DNA from: an uncultured Bacillota bacterium
GTDB taxonomy: Bacteria > Bacillota_A > Clostridia > Peptostreptococcales > Anaerovoracaceae
NCBI GenBank assembly: GCA_946628525.1
Contig: CAMOWO010000007.1
Location: 1-15,169, forward strand
Length of the DNA stretch: 15,169 nt
Direction of reading: 5' to 3'
Made by a program: the position numbers and the translations under genes. Positions 1-7,831 of the stretch are shown piece by piece (within the stretch, counting starts at the first letter, position 1; each line of letters opens with the position of its first letter). The notes under the pieces are model-generated. The model saw only the letters and a program-made list of their open reading frames with translations. It was not told where the DNA came from and ran no database searches.

Positions 1-773
1 TCGGACTTACCGAGCCGGAAGCGGGCTCCGATGCCGGCGGCTGCCTGACGACCGCGATCAAAGATGGCGATGACTACATCATCAACGGCCTCAAATGCTT
101 CAACACCAACGGACCTCTGGCAAAATACACCGCTATATACGCCCTTACTCAGCCCGAGAAAAAAGCAAAAGGCCTCACATGCTTCATCGTAGACCGCGAC
201 CTGCCGGGAGTGCGCACAGGAAAGCGCGAAAACAAGATGGGCATCCGTGCCGCGCAGGTTTCCGAAGTCATACTCGATGACTGCAGAGTCCCTGCATTCG
301 GCAAGATCGGAAACGACGGAGGCGGCTTCAAGACAGCCATGAAAACGCTGGACTGCGGACGTATCGGCGTAGCCGCGCAGGGCCTTGGGCTTGCAGAAGG
401 TGCATTCGAACGCGCTCTTGAATATGTCAAACAGAGGGAACAGTTCGGTAAACCGATCGGCAAGAACCAGTACATCCAATTCAAGATGGCGGAACTCAAG
501 ATGAAGATCGAAGCAGCGAAGCTCGTACTCTACCGTGCAGCTGTCCACCACGATCAGGGCATCCCGTTCACCCAGGATGCTGCAATGGCCAAGTACATGT
601 GCACCAACACTGCCATGGAAGTCACCCAGTGGGCCGTCCAGTTCATGGGCGGAAACGGCTACATGCGTGAGTACCACGTAGAGCGCATGATGCGGGATGC
701 TAAGATCACCCAGATCTACGAAGGTACCAATGAGATCCAGCAGCTCATCGTCGGTAACGCCCTGATGAAATAG
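1..773 (+). CDS. acyl-CoA dehydrogenase, C-terminal part (5' end outside window)
   Basis: The frame is open from base 3 to the TAG at 771-773, giving about 256 residues; the start lies upstream of the window. The protein is a flavin-dependent acyl-CoA dehydrogenase that introduces the alpha,beta double bond into acyl-CoA and passes electrons to ETF. The visible part begins in the middle beta domain with GLTEPEAGSDAGG, the substrate/FAD contact loop of the family. The C-terminal helical domain follows, with REQFGKPIGKNQ and QFMGGNGYMREY. The stretch RDAKITQIYEGTNEIQ carries the catalytic-base Glu (the E of YEGTNE) in the position used by short-chain (butyryl-CoA type) enzymes. A butyrate or amino-acid fermentation role is inferred from the family only, because the upstream neighbours (thl, hbd, etf) cannot be seen. 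Translation continues to a normal C-terminus (LIVGNALMK). Confidence 0.95.
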   Translation, partial: GLTEPEAGSDAGGCLTTAIKDGDDYIINGLKCFNTNGPLAKYTAIYALTQPEKKAKGLTCFIVDRDLPGVRTGKRENKMGIRAAQVSEVILDDCRVPAFGKIGNDGGGFKTAMKTLDCGRIGVAAQGLGLAEGAFERALEYVKQREQFGKPIGKNQYIQFKMAELKMKIEAAKLVLYRAAVHHDQGIPFTQDAAMAKYMCTNTAMEVTQWAVQFMGGNGYMREYHVERMMRDAKITQIYEGTNEIQQLIVGNALMK

Positions 774-783
774 GGATTTATAG

Positions 784-812
784 CGACACCGCTATGGATT
801 CTGTGCTATAAT
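784..812 (+). promoter_or_regulatory. purC promoter with extended -10
   Basis: TATAAT at 807-812 is a perfect -10 and is preceded by TG at 804-805, which makes an extended -10 (TGCTATAAT). The -35 is poor: the best candidate is GCGACA near 783-788, with an 18-base spacer. The promoter lies 39 bases before the purC start, so purC can be transcribed apart from the dehydrogenase gene. No terminator hairpin was seen between the two genes, so read-through is possible. Confidence 0.6.
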
Positions 813-850
813 TACCTGGTATCATGGTTCAAACACAGCGGAGGTATAGA

Positions 851-1720
851 ATGAAAGAATACACACCTATCAAAGAAGGGAAAGTAAGAGAGATATATGA
901 TCTTGGCGATTCACTGATCATGGTCGCAACTGACAGGATCTCAGCATTCGACGTGATCCTGAAGAACAAGATCGTTGACAAAGGCGCTGTCCTGACTCAG
1001 ATGTCCAAATTCTGGTTCGATTTCACTGAGGATATCATCCCGAACCACCTGATCTCAGTAGACAATGCCGACATGCCGGAATTCTTCCAGCAGGAGCAGT
1101 TCGCCAAGAAGGCAACGATGTGCAAGAAGCTGGAGATGCTCCCGATCGAGTGCATCGTCAGAGGCTACATCACAGGCAGCGGCTGGAAATCCTACAAGAA
1201 TGACGGGACCGTCTGCGGCATCAAGCTGCCGGAAGGCCTGAAGGAAAGCGACAAGCTCCCTGAGGTCATCTACACACCGAGCACGAAGGCCGAGATCGGC
1301 GATCACGACATCAACATCTCATATGAAGAGAGCATCGATGTCCTCGAGAAGGCATATCCGGGCCACGGCGAAGAATACGCAAAGAAGGCGAAGGACGCTA
1401 CCATCGCGGTATACAAAAAATGCGCGGAGTACGCTCTTTCCCGCGGCATCATCATCGCCGACACGAAGTTTGAATTCGGGCTCGATGAGAACGGCGAACT
1501 CGTTTTGGGCGACGAAGTCCTCACACCGGACAGCTCACGTTTCTGGCCACTGGAAGGATACGAACCGGGCAAATCCCAGCCTTCCTACGACAAGCAGTTC
1601 GTAAGAGACTGGCTGCTGGCCAACCCGGACAGCGACTACAACCTGCCTCAGGATGTCATCGACAAGACGATCGAGAAGTACAAGGAAGCGTACACACTGC
1701 TGACAGGCAAAGAGCTGTAG
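851..1720 (+). CDS. purC: phosphoribosylaminoimidazole-succinocarboxamide synthase (SAICAR synthase)
   Basis: This enzyme joins CAIR and aspartate using ATP to make SAICAR in de novo purine synthesis. I start at ATG 851 (289 residues), because GGAGG at 840-844 lies six bases before it; the in-frame ATG at 824 has no such site. The N-terminus KEGKVREIYDLGD is the phosphate-binding strand of the fold. Both family signatures are present: LPIECIVRGYITGSGW (about residues 97-112) and IADTKFEFG (about 205-213). YTPSTKAEIGDHD (141-153) is the aspartate/ATP loop. At 289 residues it belongs to the longer subgroup rather than the roughly 237-residue type common in bacilli. No other pur gene is in the window, so purC stands alone here. 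It has its own promoter and ends at a strong hairpin. Confidence 0.96.
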   Translation: MKEYTPIKEGKVREIYDLGDSLIMVATDRISAFDVILKNKIVDKGAVLTQMSKFWFDFTEDIIPNHLISVDNADMPEFFQQEQFAKKATMCKKLEMLPIECIVRGYITGSGWKSYKNDGTVCGIKLPEGLKESDKLPEVIYTPSTKAEIGDHDINISYEESIDVLEKAYPGHGEEYAKKAKDATIAVYKKCAEYALSRGIIIADTKFEFGLDENGELVLGDEVLTPDSSRFWPLEGYEPGKSQPSYDKQFVRDWLLANPDSDYNLPQDVIDKTIEKYKEAYTLLTGKEL

Positions 1721-1741
1721 GCCACATACCGACACAGAGAG

Positions 1742-1779
1742 AAAGGGACTGATCATCAGTGATGTCAGTCCCTTTATTA
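1742..1779. terminator. bidirectional intrinsic terminator between purC and niaR
   Basis: An 11-bp perfect stem, AAAGGGACTGA (1742-1752) with TCAGTCCCTTT (1765-1775), is followed on the + strand by the T-rich run TTATTATTT. The 12-base interior can form a further 4-bp stem (CATC/GATG). It sits between the convergent purC and niaR stop codons and can serve both, though the T-tract is better on the + strand. Confidence 0.85.
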
Positions 1780-1780
1780 T

Positions 1781-2344
1781 TTACATACTACTGTATCTCT
1801 TCGGTTCGTAGATAACCGCAGAATCAAAACTCTCTATGAGGTACCCCTTATCTTTCAGGGTCTCTTCGATCTCGTCCAGGATCTCCGCAGATCTCGCTTC
1901 GATCGTGTGGTAGTGATATCCATTCGTTATATTCATCAGCGGTGTCGATACTCCACTCTTTATGTCGTCCATGAAATGATCGATATCACGCTTTGATCGT
2001 ATATCCAAAGGCTTTCGTATCGTTCCGTATACTTTGTGATCGACATAGATGTCCATGATTTTACCACCGAGTTCCACTATGCTTACGAGCTCGTCTTCCG
2101 TCTGCTCGTTATCATGCAGCACCTTGAATACCCTGCGGCAAAGATCCCCCTTAAGCATGATATACCCGCGGCTCGTGGCCATGAGATCAGGATACTGGCT
2201 GCGCAATATAGCGATGTCCGTGACGACGACCTGCCTGCTGACACCGAACTTGTCCGCGAGATATTTGCCGGAAAGTGGTTCTTCACTGGCCTGCAGTGTT
2301 TCCAGTATGCGGTTTCTCCGTTCCTCTGTCTTCAGCTTGCCCAA
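1781..2344 (-). CDS. niaR: NAD biosynthesis transcriptional repressor NiaR (HTH + 3H domain)
   Basis: A 187-residue regulator with an N-terminal winged helix-turn-helix (about residues 5-62, KYLADKFGVSRQVVVTDIAILR as the recognition region) and a C-terminal 3H domain (about 70-175). The domain's conserved histidines are visible in VLHDN (H77), VDHKVYG (H103) and NGYHYHTIEA (H144, H146). H77, E85, H144 and H146 are spaced like the metal ligands I recall for the Thermotoga homologue TM1602. NiaR proteins use nicotinic acid as corepressor and repress NAD synthesis and niacin uptake genes. The start codon is TTG (2344-2342), supported by AGGAGG about six bases upstream. It is the last gene of the nadA-nadB-nadC-niaR operon, 27 bases after nadC, so autoregulation through the operator before nadA is likely. 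Confidence 0.9.
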   Translation of the reverse strand: MGKLKTEERRNRILETLQASEEPLSGKYLADKFGVSRQVVVTDIAILRSQYPDLMATSRGYIMLKGDLCRRVFKVLHDNEQTEDELVSIVELGGKIMDIYVDHKVYGTIRKPLDIRSKRDIDHFMDDIKSGVSTPLMNITNGYHYHTIEARSAEILDEIEETLKDKGYLIESFDSAVIYEPKRYSSM

Positions 2345-2371
2345 ACTGTTCCTCCTGTTCTTATGATCCAG

Positions 2372-3223
2372 TTACTCTTCCCTCAGGTGCTTCATTGAAA
2401 CATCGAGGATCGGTGCCGAGTGCGTCAGCGCCCCACTTGAGATGTAATCGACGCCAATGCTTGCGATGTTGGATATATTCTCTTTCGTCACATTGCCGGA
2501 GCACTCCGTAAGCGCTCTTCCGTCGATGATCTTTATCGCTTCTCTCATTGTATCATAATCCATGTTATCCAGCATTATGATATCGGCGCCGGCATCTACA
2601 GCCTCCCTGACCATATCGAGGTTCTCTGTCTCCACCTCGATCTTATGCACGAACGGTACATATTCCTTAGCCATGGCGACCGCTTCCGCGACGCCTCCGG
2701 CTGCATCGATATGATTGTCCTTGAGCATCACCCCGTCAGATATGTTATATCTGTGGTTGCATCCGCCACCTATGCGGACTGCATATTTCTCGAACACTCT
2801 GTTGTTCGGTGTCGTCTTTCGCGTATCGAGGAGCTTCGTTTTGCTTCCCTCCAGCAGGCTGACCATTTGTCTCGTGTACGTTGCGACTCCGCTCATTCTC
2901 TGCAGATAATTGAGGGCCGTACGCTCTCCGGACAGCAATACGCGGATATCTGCATGGACGACTGCCAGCTTCTGTCCCGGAGACACTTCATCGCCATCGG
3001 AAGCAAAGAATTCCGTATGGGCATTTTCGTCCAGAAGTGTGAAGACGCGGGCGAATACATCGAGTCCTGCAATGACTCCTTCCTGCTTGGCGATCAGATC
3101 TACTGCTCCCGGGCGGTCTTCTTTGATCACTGCATTCGCAGACACATCCTCGTAAGTAATATCCTCTTCGAGAGCCATCCGTATCAGTTTGTCAACGTGC
3201 AGTTTCATTGTAACTTTGTTCAT
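2372..3223 (-). CDS. nadC: nicotinate-nucleotide pyrophosphorylase (quinolinate phosphoribosyltransferase)
   Basis: This enzyme converts quinolinate and PRPP to nicotinate mononucleotide, CO2 and PPi, the step after NadA. The 283-residue length is normal for the family. Motifs in order are SGERTALNYLQRMSGVAT (98-115), DTRKTTPNNR (133-142), GGGCNHRYNISDGVMLKDNH (152-171), and the late barrel strands DIIMLDNMDYDTMREA and VDYISSGALTHSAPILDVSM. These supply the Arg, Lys and His residues that bind quinolinate and PRPP. The ATG at 3223 has GGAGG nine bases upstream; a second ATG five codons later is less well placed. It is the third gene of the minus-strand operon, 24 bases after nadB. Confidence 0.96.
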   Translation of the reverse strand: MNKVTMKLHVDKLIRMALEEDITYEDVSANAVIKEDRPGAVDLIAKQEGVIAGLDVFARVFTLLDENAHTEFFASDGDEVSPGQKLAVVHADIRVLLSGERTALNYLQRMSGVATYTRQMVSLLEGSKTKLLDTRKTTPNNRVFEKYAVRIGGGCNHRYNISDGVMLKDNHIDAAGGVAEAVAMAKEYVPFVHKIEVETENLDMVREAVDAGADIIMLDNMDYDTMREAIKIIDGRALTECSGNVTKENISNIASIGVDYISSGALTHSAPILDVSMKHLREE

Positions 3224-3247
3224 TCTGTTCTTCCTCCGACTGATCCG

Positions 3248-4582
3248 CTATTTCATCTTCTCTATCTCTTTGAGAATGCTTTCTCTATAGCCGGCAAACA
3301 ATTTTTTCGTATCGATGTATTCTTTAAGGTCCAGATTCTCTGTCACCTTGTGATCGACCGTCTTGCTTGCGTATTCCTCTGCGATCCTTTTGGCTGCTCG
3401 CTGTGCGAAAACAAGGCTCTCAAGCAGTGAGTTGCTGGCAAGCCGGTTCGCTCCGTGCACACCGTTACAGCTCGTCTCTCCGGCAGCATACAGCTGAGGC
3501 ATGGAGGTCCTGCTGTCGCTGTTCACGTCCACACCGCCCATGAAGTAGTGCTGTGCTGGTACCACAGGGATCGGTTCCTTCGTCACATCGTATCCTTCCT
3601 TCAGGCAGGTCTCGTAGATGTTGTGGAAATGGTGCAGTATCGTCTCTTTCGGGATATTCTCCATGGAAAGCCATACGTGCTTCTCCCCGGTCTTTTCCAT
3701 CTCAGCAAAAATCGCCTGGCTGACCACATCTCTCGGCTGCAGTTCGTCCACGAACCGCTTCCCGTCTTTGTTCAGCAGGATACCGCCCTCACCTCGGACG
3801 GATTCCGAAATGAGGAAGGATCGTCCGGGCTTCTCTGTATAAAGGGTAGTCGGATGGATCTGGATATAGTCCGGGTCCCTCAGGCGGATGCCATGCTTGA
3901 TCGCGATCCCCAGCGCATCACCGGTCAGATGCGGATAGTTAGTGGAATGCTCGAACAGCCCACCGACCCCTCCGCATGCCCATACGACTTCCGGTGCCTC
4001 CATAGCGAGGATCAGCCTGCCGTCATCTGTCGTCGGTCCATTGCAGTACTGTGCCAGCTGACTGTCCGGGCTGACCAGCGCGACGATGCCCTGGCAATGC
4101 CCGTCTGCTTCGATGATATCCACCATGGTCGTATGCTCGTAAAGTGTAACGTTTGGCAGTCTCTGCACAGCTTCCAGGAGAGTCTCCGTGATCTCTTTGC
4201 CCGTCACGTCCTCGTGAAAAAGGATGCGCGGTGCCGAATGAGCGCCTTCTCTCGTAAACAGCAGTTCCCCGTTCTCATCACGTTCGAACTCCACTCCATA
4301 GCTGATCAGATCTTCGATCAGCTGCTGGGAAGAGCGGATCATGATATCCACGGAGCTCCTGTCGTTCTCGTAATGACCGGCTTTGAGGGTGTCCTCGTAG
4401 TAGGAATCGTAGTCCTGCTCGTTTCGCAGGACACAGATACCGCCCTGTGCGAGCCAGGAATCGCATTCCTCGAGACCGGCTTTGGTGATGACCGTGACTT
4501 TTTTGTCCGATGGGAGTTTGAGCGCACAGTACAGGCCTGCCACCCCGCTGCCGACAATCAGTACATCCGTATTATAACTCAT
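3248..4582 (-). CDS. nadB: L-aspartate oxidase
   Basis: A FAD enzyme that oxidises L-aspartate to iminoaspartate, the substrate of NadA; in anaerobes fumarate is the likely electron acceptor. FAD is bound by the Rossmann motif GSGVAG (11-16) and SWLAQGGI (42-49). The active-site region EGAHSAPRILFHEDVTG, the FAD loop GGVGGLFEHSTNYPHLTGDALGIA and the C-terminal FAD motif LYAAGETSCNGVHGANRLASNSLLE are all present. At 444 residues it is shorter than the roughly 530-residue E. coli type. The C-terminal helical domain is reduced to about 60 residues after the last FAD motif, a form I recall from other Clostridia rather than a sign of decay. GGAGG lies eight bases before the ATG. It is the second gene of the operon, 29 bases after nadA. 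Confidence 0.95.
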   Translation of the reverse strand: MSYNTDVLIVGSGVAGLYCALKLPSDKKVTVITKAGLEECDSWLAQGGICVLRNEQDYDSYYEDTLKAGHYENDRSSVDIMIRSSQQLIEDLISYGVEFERDENGELLFTREGAHSAPRILFHEDVTGKEITETLLEAVQRLPNVTLYEHTTMVDIIEADGHCQGIVALVSPDSQLAQYCNGPTTDDGRLILAMEAPEVVWACGGVGGLFEHSTNYPHLTGDALGIAIKHGIRLRDPDYIQIHPTTLYTEKPGRSFLISESVRGEGGILLNKDGKRFVDELQPRDVVSQAIFAEMEKTGEKHVWLSMENIPKETILHHFHNIYETCLKEGYDVTKEPIPVVPAQHYFMGGVDVNSDSRTSMPQLYAAGETSCNGVHGANRLASNSLLESLVFAQRAAKRIAEEYASKTVDHKVTENLDLKEYIDTKKLFAGYRESILKEIEKMK

Positions 4583-4611
4583 CTGTAGTTCCTCCTGTTA
4601 TCCGCTTGCGA

Positions 4612-5520
4612 CTAGTTCGAGCCCAGCTCGAGCATTCTGTCCAGAGACTTCTCTGCGCTGACTCTCACTTCTTCTTCGACATGCGCCTGCGGTGCACCGT
4701 TCCTCAGACAGTCCGCAACGTCCTCGAGAGTGATCCCTCTCATGTTTTGGCATACGTGTTTGTCTATGAAGTGGAACTCCTTGTCCGGATTTCGCTTCTT
4801 CAGTTCATGTTCCACACCAGACTCGGTGCAGACGATGAATTCCTTGTCGCTGCTCTTCGTCGCGAAATCGATGATCCCGCTGGTGCTCCCCACGTAGTCC
4901 GCCATCTTGCTCACTTCTACCGGGCACTCCGGATGCACCAGCACCTTGACACCCGGATACTTCGCTTTATAGGCTTCTACGTCCTCCGGTTTTATCACAT
5001 CGTGAACGTGACAGTATCCGTGACCAAAAATGAAATTCTTCTCCGGAAGCTGCTCCGCGATCCAGCTTCCCAGGTTTTTATCCGGTATGAAATAGATGTT
5101 TTTCTGCGGGAGCTTACTGACGATCTTCAAAGCGTTTGACGAAGTGACGCAAACGTCGACCAGCGACTTTGTCGCCGCCATGGAGTTGATATAGCAGACG
5201 ACTGCCAGATCATCATACTCCTCACGCACTTTCTCGATCTCCCCTTCGTAGACCATGAGCGCCATCGGGCATACCGCACTGACATCCGGGATCAGGATGG
5301 TTTTGTCCGGATTCAGGATGCATGCGCTCTCCCCCATGAAAGTGACGCCGCAGAACACGATCGTCTTGTTCGGCACTTCCTTCGCCACCTTCGCAAGGTA
5401 GAATGAATCACCAACATAATCGGCTATGTCCTGGATGCTGCCGTCGACATAGTAATGTGCCAGGATCACTGCATCTTTCTGCCTGGCCAACTCCTTGATC
5501 TCATTGATCAGTTGTTCCAT
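4612..5520 (-). CDS. nadA: quinolinate synthase (4Fe-4S)
   Basis: NadA condenses iminoaspartate with dihydroxyacetone phosphate to quinolinate, using an oxygen-sensitive [4Fe-4S] cluster held by three cysteines. The 302-residue protein is the compact type. C84 (SAVCPMA), C170 (GYCHVH) and C257 (HVCQNMRG) have the 86/87-residue spacing of the cluster ligands in the Thermotoga enzyme. Other family motifs are AHYYVDGSIQDIADYVGDS (21-39), INSMAATKSLVDVCVTSSNA (111-130), HPECP (196-200) and STSGII. The fourth cluster site, left free for substrate, is expected for the family. It is the first gene of the operon, with a NiaR-type operator about 120 bases upstream. The site before the ATG is a GAGG six bases or so upstream. 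Confidence 0.96.
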   Translation of the reverse strand: MEQLINEIKELARQKDAVILAHYYVDGSIQDIADYVGDSFYLAKVAKEVPNKTIVFCGVTFMGESACILNPDKTILIPDVSAVCPMALMVYEGEIEKVREEYDDLAVVCYINSMAATKSLVDVCVTSSNALKIVSKLPQKNIYFIPDKNLGSWIAEQLPEKNFIFGHGYCHVHDVIKPEDVEAYKAKYPGVKVLVHPECPVEVSKMADYVGSTSGIIDFATKSSDKEFIVCTESGVEHELKKRNPDKEFHFIDKHVCQNMRGITLEDVADCLRNGAPQAHVEEEVRVSAEKSLDRMLELGSN

Positions 5521-5621
5521 TTTGTTTTACCTCATTTCTCATGATACATATACAGCCTTCTAATGGCATGTGTGGATGTCAAGCCGAATGTATCAAACAT
5601 CCGTCAGTTTTATTCAGATGT

Positions 5622-5650
5622 ATACTAACACAAACTTGCAAGGCTGACAA
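5622..5650 (-). promoter_or_regulatory. promoter of the nadABC-niaR operon
   Basis: On the minus strand, TTGTCA (5650-5645; five of six to TTGACA) is followed after exactly 17 bases by TAGTAT (5627-5622; four of six to TATAAT). This predicts a leader of about 95 bases before nadA. A second TTGACA lies nearer to nadA (minus strand, around 5577-5572), but I see no -10 at the right distance from it. Confidence 0.5.
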
Positions 5651-5660
5651 GACACCTGTA
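5638..5660 (-). promoter_or_regulatory. putative NiaR operator over the nadA -35
   Basis: Read on the minus strand from 5660, the site begins TACAGGTGTCTTG. This agrees at every position with the left half of the pneumococcal NiaR consensus as I remember it; the right half (TCAGCC...) agrees only in part. It covers the whole -35 hexamer of the operon promoter, which is the position for repression by occlusion. The NiaR gene is the last gene of the same operon. Confidence 0.6.
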
Positions 5661-5689
5661 AAAATATTTATTTACAGCATTCATTTCAC

Positions 5690-5722
5690 AAAAAGAATGG
5701 CTGCTGCATCATTGCAACAGCC
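5690..5722 (-). terminator. intrinsic terminator after the DUF3048 gene
   Basis: On the minus strand GGCTGTTGC (5722-5714) pairs with GCAGCAGCC (5707-5699), nine pairs including one G-U. The loop is six bases, followed by ATTCTTTTTG. It lies 18 bases past the stop of the lipoprotein gene and separates that unit from the nad promoter on the same strand. Confidence 0.85.
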
Positions 5723-5740
5723 ACCCGTTATTATCCTGCT

Positions 5741-6973
5741 TTATTCTGCTTCCGTTTCTGCAGACTCGTCTGCAGCTTCTGTCTCTTCCGGCATTTCCTT
5801 CGCATCGTAGGAAACCTTGCAGTTCTGGTCTACGACTTCCACCCATGTGTTGCCCGGTGTCAGTGTGAACTGTTCGCCGTTCTCATCCATGAATACGGTT
5901 CTCGTATCCAGGTCGTGTCTTGTCCATGTACCCTTCGTGACTTTGCCGTCTGAGAACAGGAGTGCCTTGCCGCCTTCGCACATATCGATGCCGAGACGTC
6001 CTTTGTAGTCCAGGACTTCGCTGGAAACTTTCTGTACGATGATGTTCTTGCACGTCATCTGCTCTCCGGACTCTTTGTCGATATACGGGGAGCCTTTGAC
6101 GGATCTCTTGTAGACGCCGGCTTCCTCATCGTAGTCGAATGAGCAGTGGGAATAGGTGTAGTCGAACTTCACGCCATCGCAAAGTTTCGGCTGGACTTTT
6201 TCTTTTTCTTCTTCTGCTGCAGTCTCGTCGGTGGCAGTCTCGTCGGTTGCTGTTTCAGCTGCAGTCTCTTCTGCTGCGCCTTCTTCAGCACCTTCCTCAA
6301 CGCCCTCTTCCGCCTGCTGTGCTGCGATCTCCTCTTCGAGAGCCTTGTCCGCCTGCTCTTCGTTCACACCTGCGAAACGGAACGGCCGGATGGTCTTGCG
6401 CTTATCCTCGCTGAACCAGTCACCGTTATCCTTTGCATGCTTCTCGATGTTCTCCCAGTCGATATACGCATTGTGCGGTGCCGCCTTATCGCTGACTCTG
6501 TGGTACAGTTCTGTGTGGACCATACCGTTGATCCATGGAACGTGGCGCTCCTTGAGGTATCTCTTGGCATCCGGGCTCCATCCGTAGGCTACGAAGACGC
6601 CCTGATACTCTCTCGTCAGGTCCACGAAGTACGGTCTCGTACTTCTGATCGGTCCTACGAATTCAGGGTGCTTTGTATAAAATACTGCTTCCAGTCTCGT
6701 CTGCAGTCCCTCTACAGGGAACTCATAGATCATGTCAGCGTATGACAGATTTGACTGCGGGATCGCATCGCCCACGTTGTCGATGGATACGATCACAGGT
6801 CTGACCGGAAGATCGCTAACGCTATCTACTTCTTCACCTGTCAGCGGGTTGAATACAGGCTCCGGTTCTGCTACGGCTTCAGGTTCTGAGCTGCCCCCGC
6901 ATGCCGTCATTCCCAGCACCAGTGCTGCCGTAAGAACGAGCATGCCCAGCAGTGTCAGCAGTTTCTTTTTCAT
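5741..6973 (-). CDS. DUF3048 (YerB-like) surface lipoprotein with acidic insert
   Basis: A 410-residue predicted lipoprotein. The signal peptide MKKKLLTLLGMLVLTAALVLG ends in the lipobox MTAC, with C25 as the lipidated residue. The mature part begins with a short acidic linker and the DUF3048 N-terminal domain (about 40-200), seen as RPVIVSIDNVGDAIPQSNLS, LEAVFYTKHPEFVGPIRSTRPYF and AAPHNAY. A low-complexity stretch of Glu, Ala and Thr (about 205-260) separates it from the C-terminal DUF3048 domain (about 261-390; KGSPYIDKESGEQMTCKNIIV, KGTWTRHDL). The last 18 residues are again Glu/Ala-rich. The family is widespread in Firmicutes as the YerB lipoprotein, but I know of no established function. 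It is the last gene of a three-gene minus-strand unit, with 27 bases between it and the gene before and AAGGAG upstream of the ATG. Confidence 0.85.
   Translation of the reverse strand: MKKKLLTLLGMLVLTAALVLGMTACGGSSEPEAVAEPEPVFNPLTGEEVDSVSDLPVRPVIVSIDNVGDAIPQSNLSYADMIYEFPVEGLQTRLEAVFYTKHPEFVGPIRSTRPYFVDLTREYQGVFVAYGWSPDAKRYLKERHVPWINGMVHTELYHRVSDKAAPHNAYIDWENIEKHAKDNGDWFSEDKRKTIRPFRFAGVNEEQADKALEEEIAAQQAEEGVEEGAEEGAAEETAAETATDETATDETAAEEEKEKVQPKLCDGVKFDYTYSHCSFDYDEEAGVYKRSVKGSPYIDKESGEQMTCKNIIVQKVSSEVLDYKGRLGIDMCEGGKALLFSDGKVTKGTWTRHDLDTRTVFMDENGEQFTLTPGNTWVEVVDQNCKVSYDAKEMPEETEAADESAETEAE
6219..6248. repeat. 15-bp tandem duplication inside the DUF3048 acidic insert
   Basis: GCAGTCTCGTCGGTG (6219-6233) is followed directly by GCAGTCTCGTCGGTT (6234-6248), 14 of 15 identical. 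On the coding strand the two units give the TATDE-TATDE repeat of the linker. Such in-frame tandem units can change copy number by slippage, so the linker length may vary between strains. Confidence 0.75.
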
Positions 6974-7000
6974 TTTATTGCTCCTTCCATTGTTTATTTA

Positions 7001-7831
7001 TCAGGATCTTTCGATCTCTGTATCATACAGTTCCATGATCCTCCTGAGGGTGGCGTCGTTGACGTCCAGCTGCACCTCTCCGATCCGGCGTATCGGCAGG
7101 ACCTTTGGGGATGTACCGCTTATGAATCCGGCGTCGTAGTCTTCCAGCGACGCGGCCGGTATCGCCCTTTGGATGATCTCTATCCCGTTCTCCTCGCAGA
7201 TCTGAAAAATCTTCTGCCGGGTGACGCCCAGGAGAACGCCTTCTTCGTAGCAGGTGTAGACGATCCCGTCTTTGATGAGAAAAATATTCGATCTGCTTCC
7301 CTCTGTGATGCACCCTTGTCCGTCCACGAGAATGACTTCGAACAGCCCCTTCTCGGCGATCACTTTGTCCGTGGCATCCCGGAGCTGATGGTTCTTCAGC
7401 TTGATGTGAGGGTTCGCCCTGACGGCGTTGAACAGTTCCGTATCCACGCCATGAGCATAATCCTCCGCCCCCGGGTACGTCGCGTGCTTCAGGTAGTAGT
7501 AGGCGATATTCCCGGCGGATTTCTCATCCCTGTCGATGATGATCTCCACGTTATCATTTCTCACCTGATTCGCCTCCACGAGAGCCTCGATGTTCCTGCA
7601 CATCTCCGGAAGATCGAAATCCGGTTCTCCGCCTACGCCCCTGATGGAGCTGCAAAGTCTCAGGAAATGCTCTTTCGCGAACAAAGGGCGCCCGTCGATC
7701 ACGCGGATCACGTCATAGACGTACGACTTCGTCGTGATGGCGTCGTGATCGTAATCCACGGCATCGCAAAGCTTGCCGTCTGCTACTATTTTTTCTTTTT
7801 TATCGTTGATGATCGTATCGTTTTCTTTCAT
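7001..7831 (-). CDS. class IV (fold-type IV) PLP-dependent aminotransferase-like protein
   Basis: A member of the fold-type IV PLP enzymes, which include branched-chain aminotransferase, D-amino acid aminotransferase and aminodeoxychorismate lyase. The 276-residue form starts at ATG 7831, which shares its A with the stop of the upstream gene (TAATG), so translation is probably coupled; the longer in-frame start at 7900 would lie deep in that gene. The Schiff-base lysine is most likely K144 in NPHIKLKNHQLR. Other motifs are GCITEGSRSNIFLIKDG (PLP phosphate and ring contacts), LLGVTRQKI and SGTSPKVLPI. The usual LN after the lysine reads KN here. The substrate cannot be read from the sequence. 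BCAT is less likely, since the protein is shorter than usual BCATs and its N-terminus (VYDVIRVIDGRPLFAKEHFLRL) looks more like the DAAT/ADC-lyase branch. Confidence 0.85.
   Translation of the reverse strand: MKENDTIINDKKEKIVADGKLCDAVDYDHDAITTKSYVYDVIRVIDGRPLFAKEHFLRLCSSIRGVGGEPDFDLPEMCRNIEALVEANQVRNDNVEIIIDRDEKSAGNIAYYYLKHATYPGAEDYAHGVDTELFNAVRANPHIKLKNHQLRDATDKVIAEKGLFEVILVDGQGCITEGSRSNIFLIKDGIVYTCYEEGVLLGVTRQKIFQICEENGIEIIQRAIPAASLEDYDAGFISGTSPKVLPIRRIGEVQLDVNDATLRRIMELYDTEIERS

Noticed and set aside
95..280. Small + strand frame of 61 codons and the opposing 116-codon frame near the left edge
   Set aside because: Both are out-of-frame readings within the acyl-CoA dehydrogenase gene, whose protein is continuous with family motifs.
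2645..3430. Open + strand frame of 261 codons opposite nadC and the end of nadB
   Set aside because: It is a shadow of two confirmed genes and lacks a ribosome site or any known motif.
3455..4588. Long + strand open frame of 377 codons opposite nadB
   Set aside because: It is the reverse-strand shadow of nadB, which has complete FAD motifs and a ribosome site; the + frame shows no family motif and no good start site.
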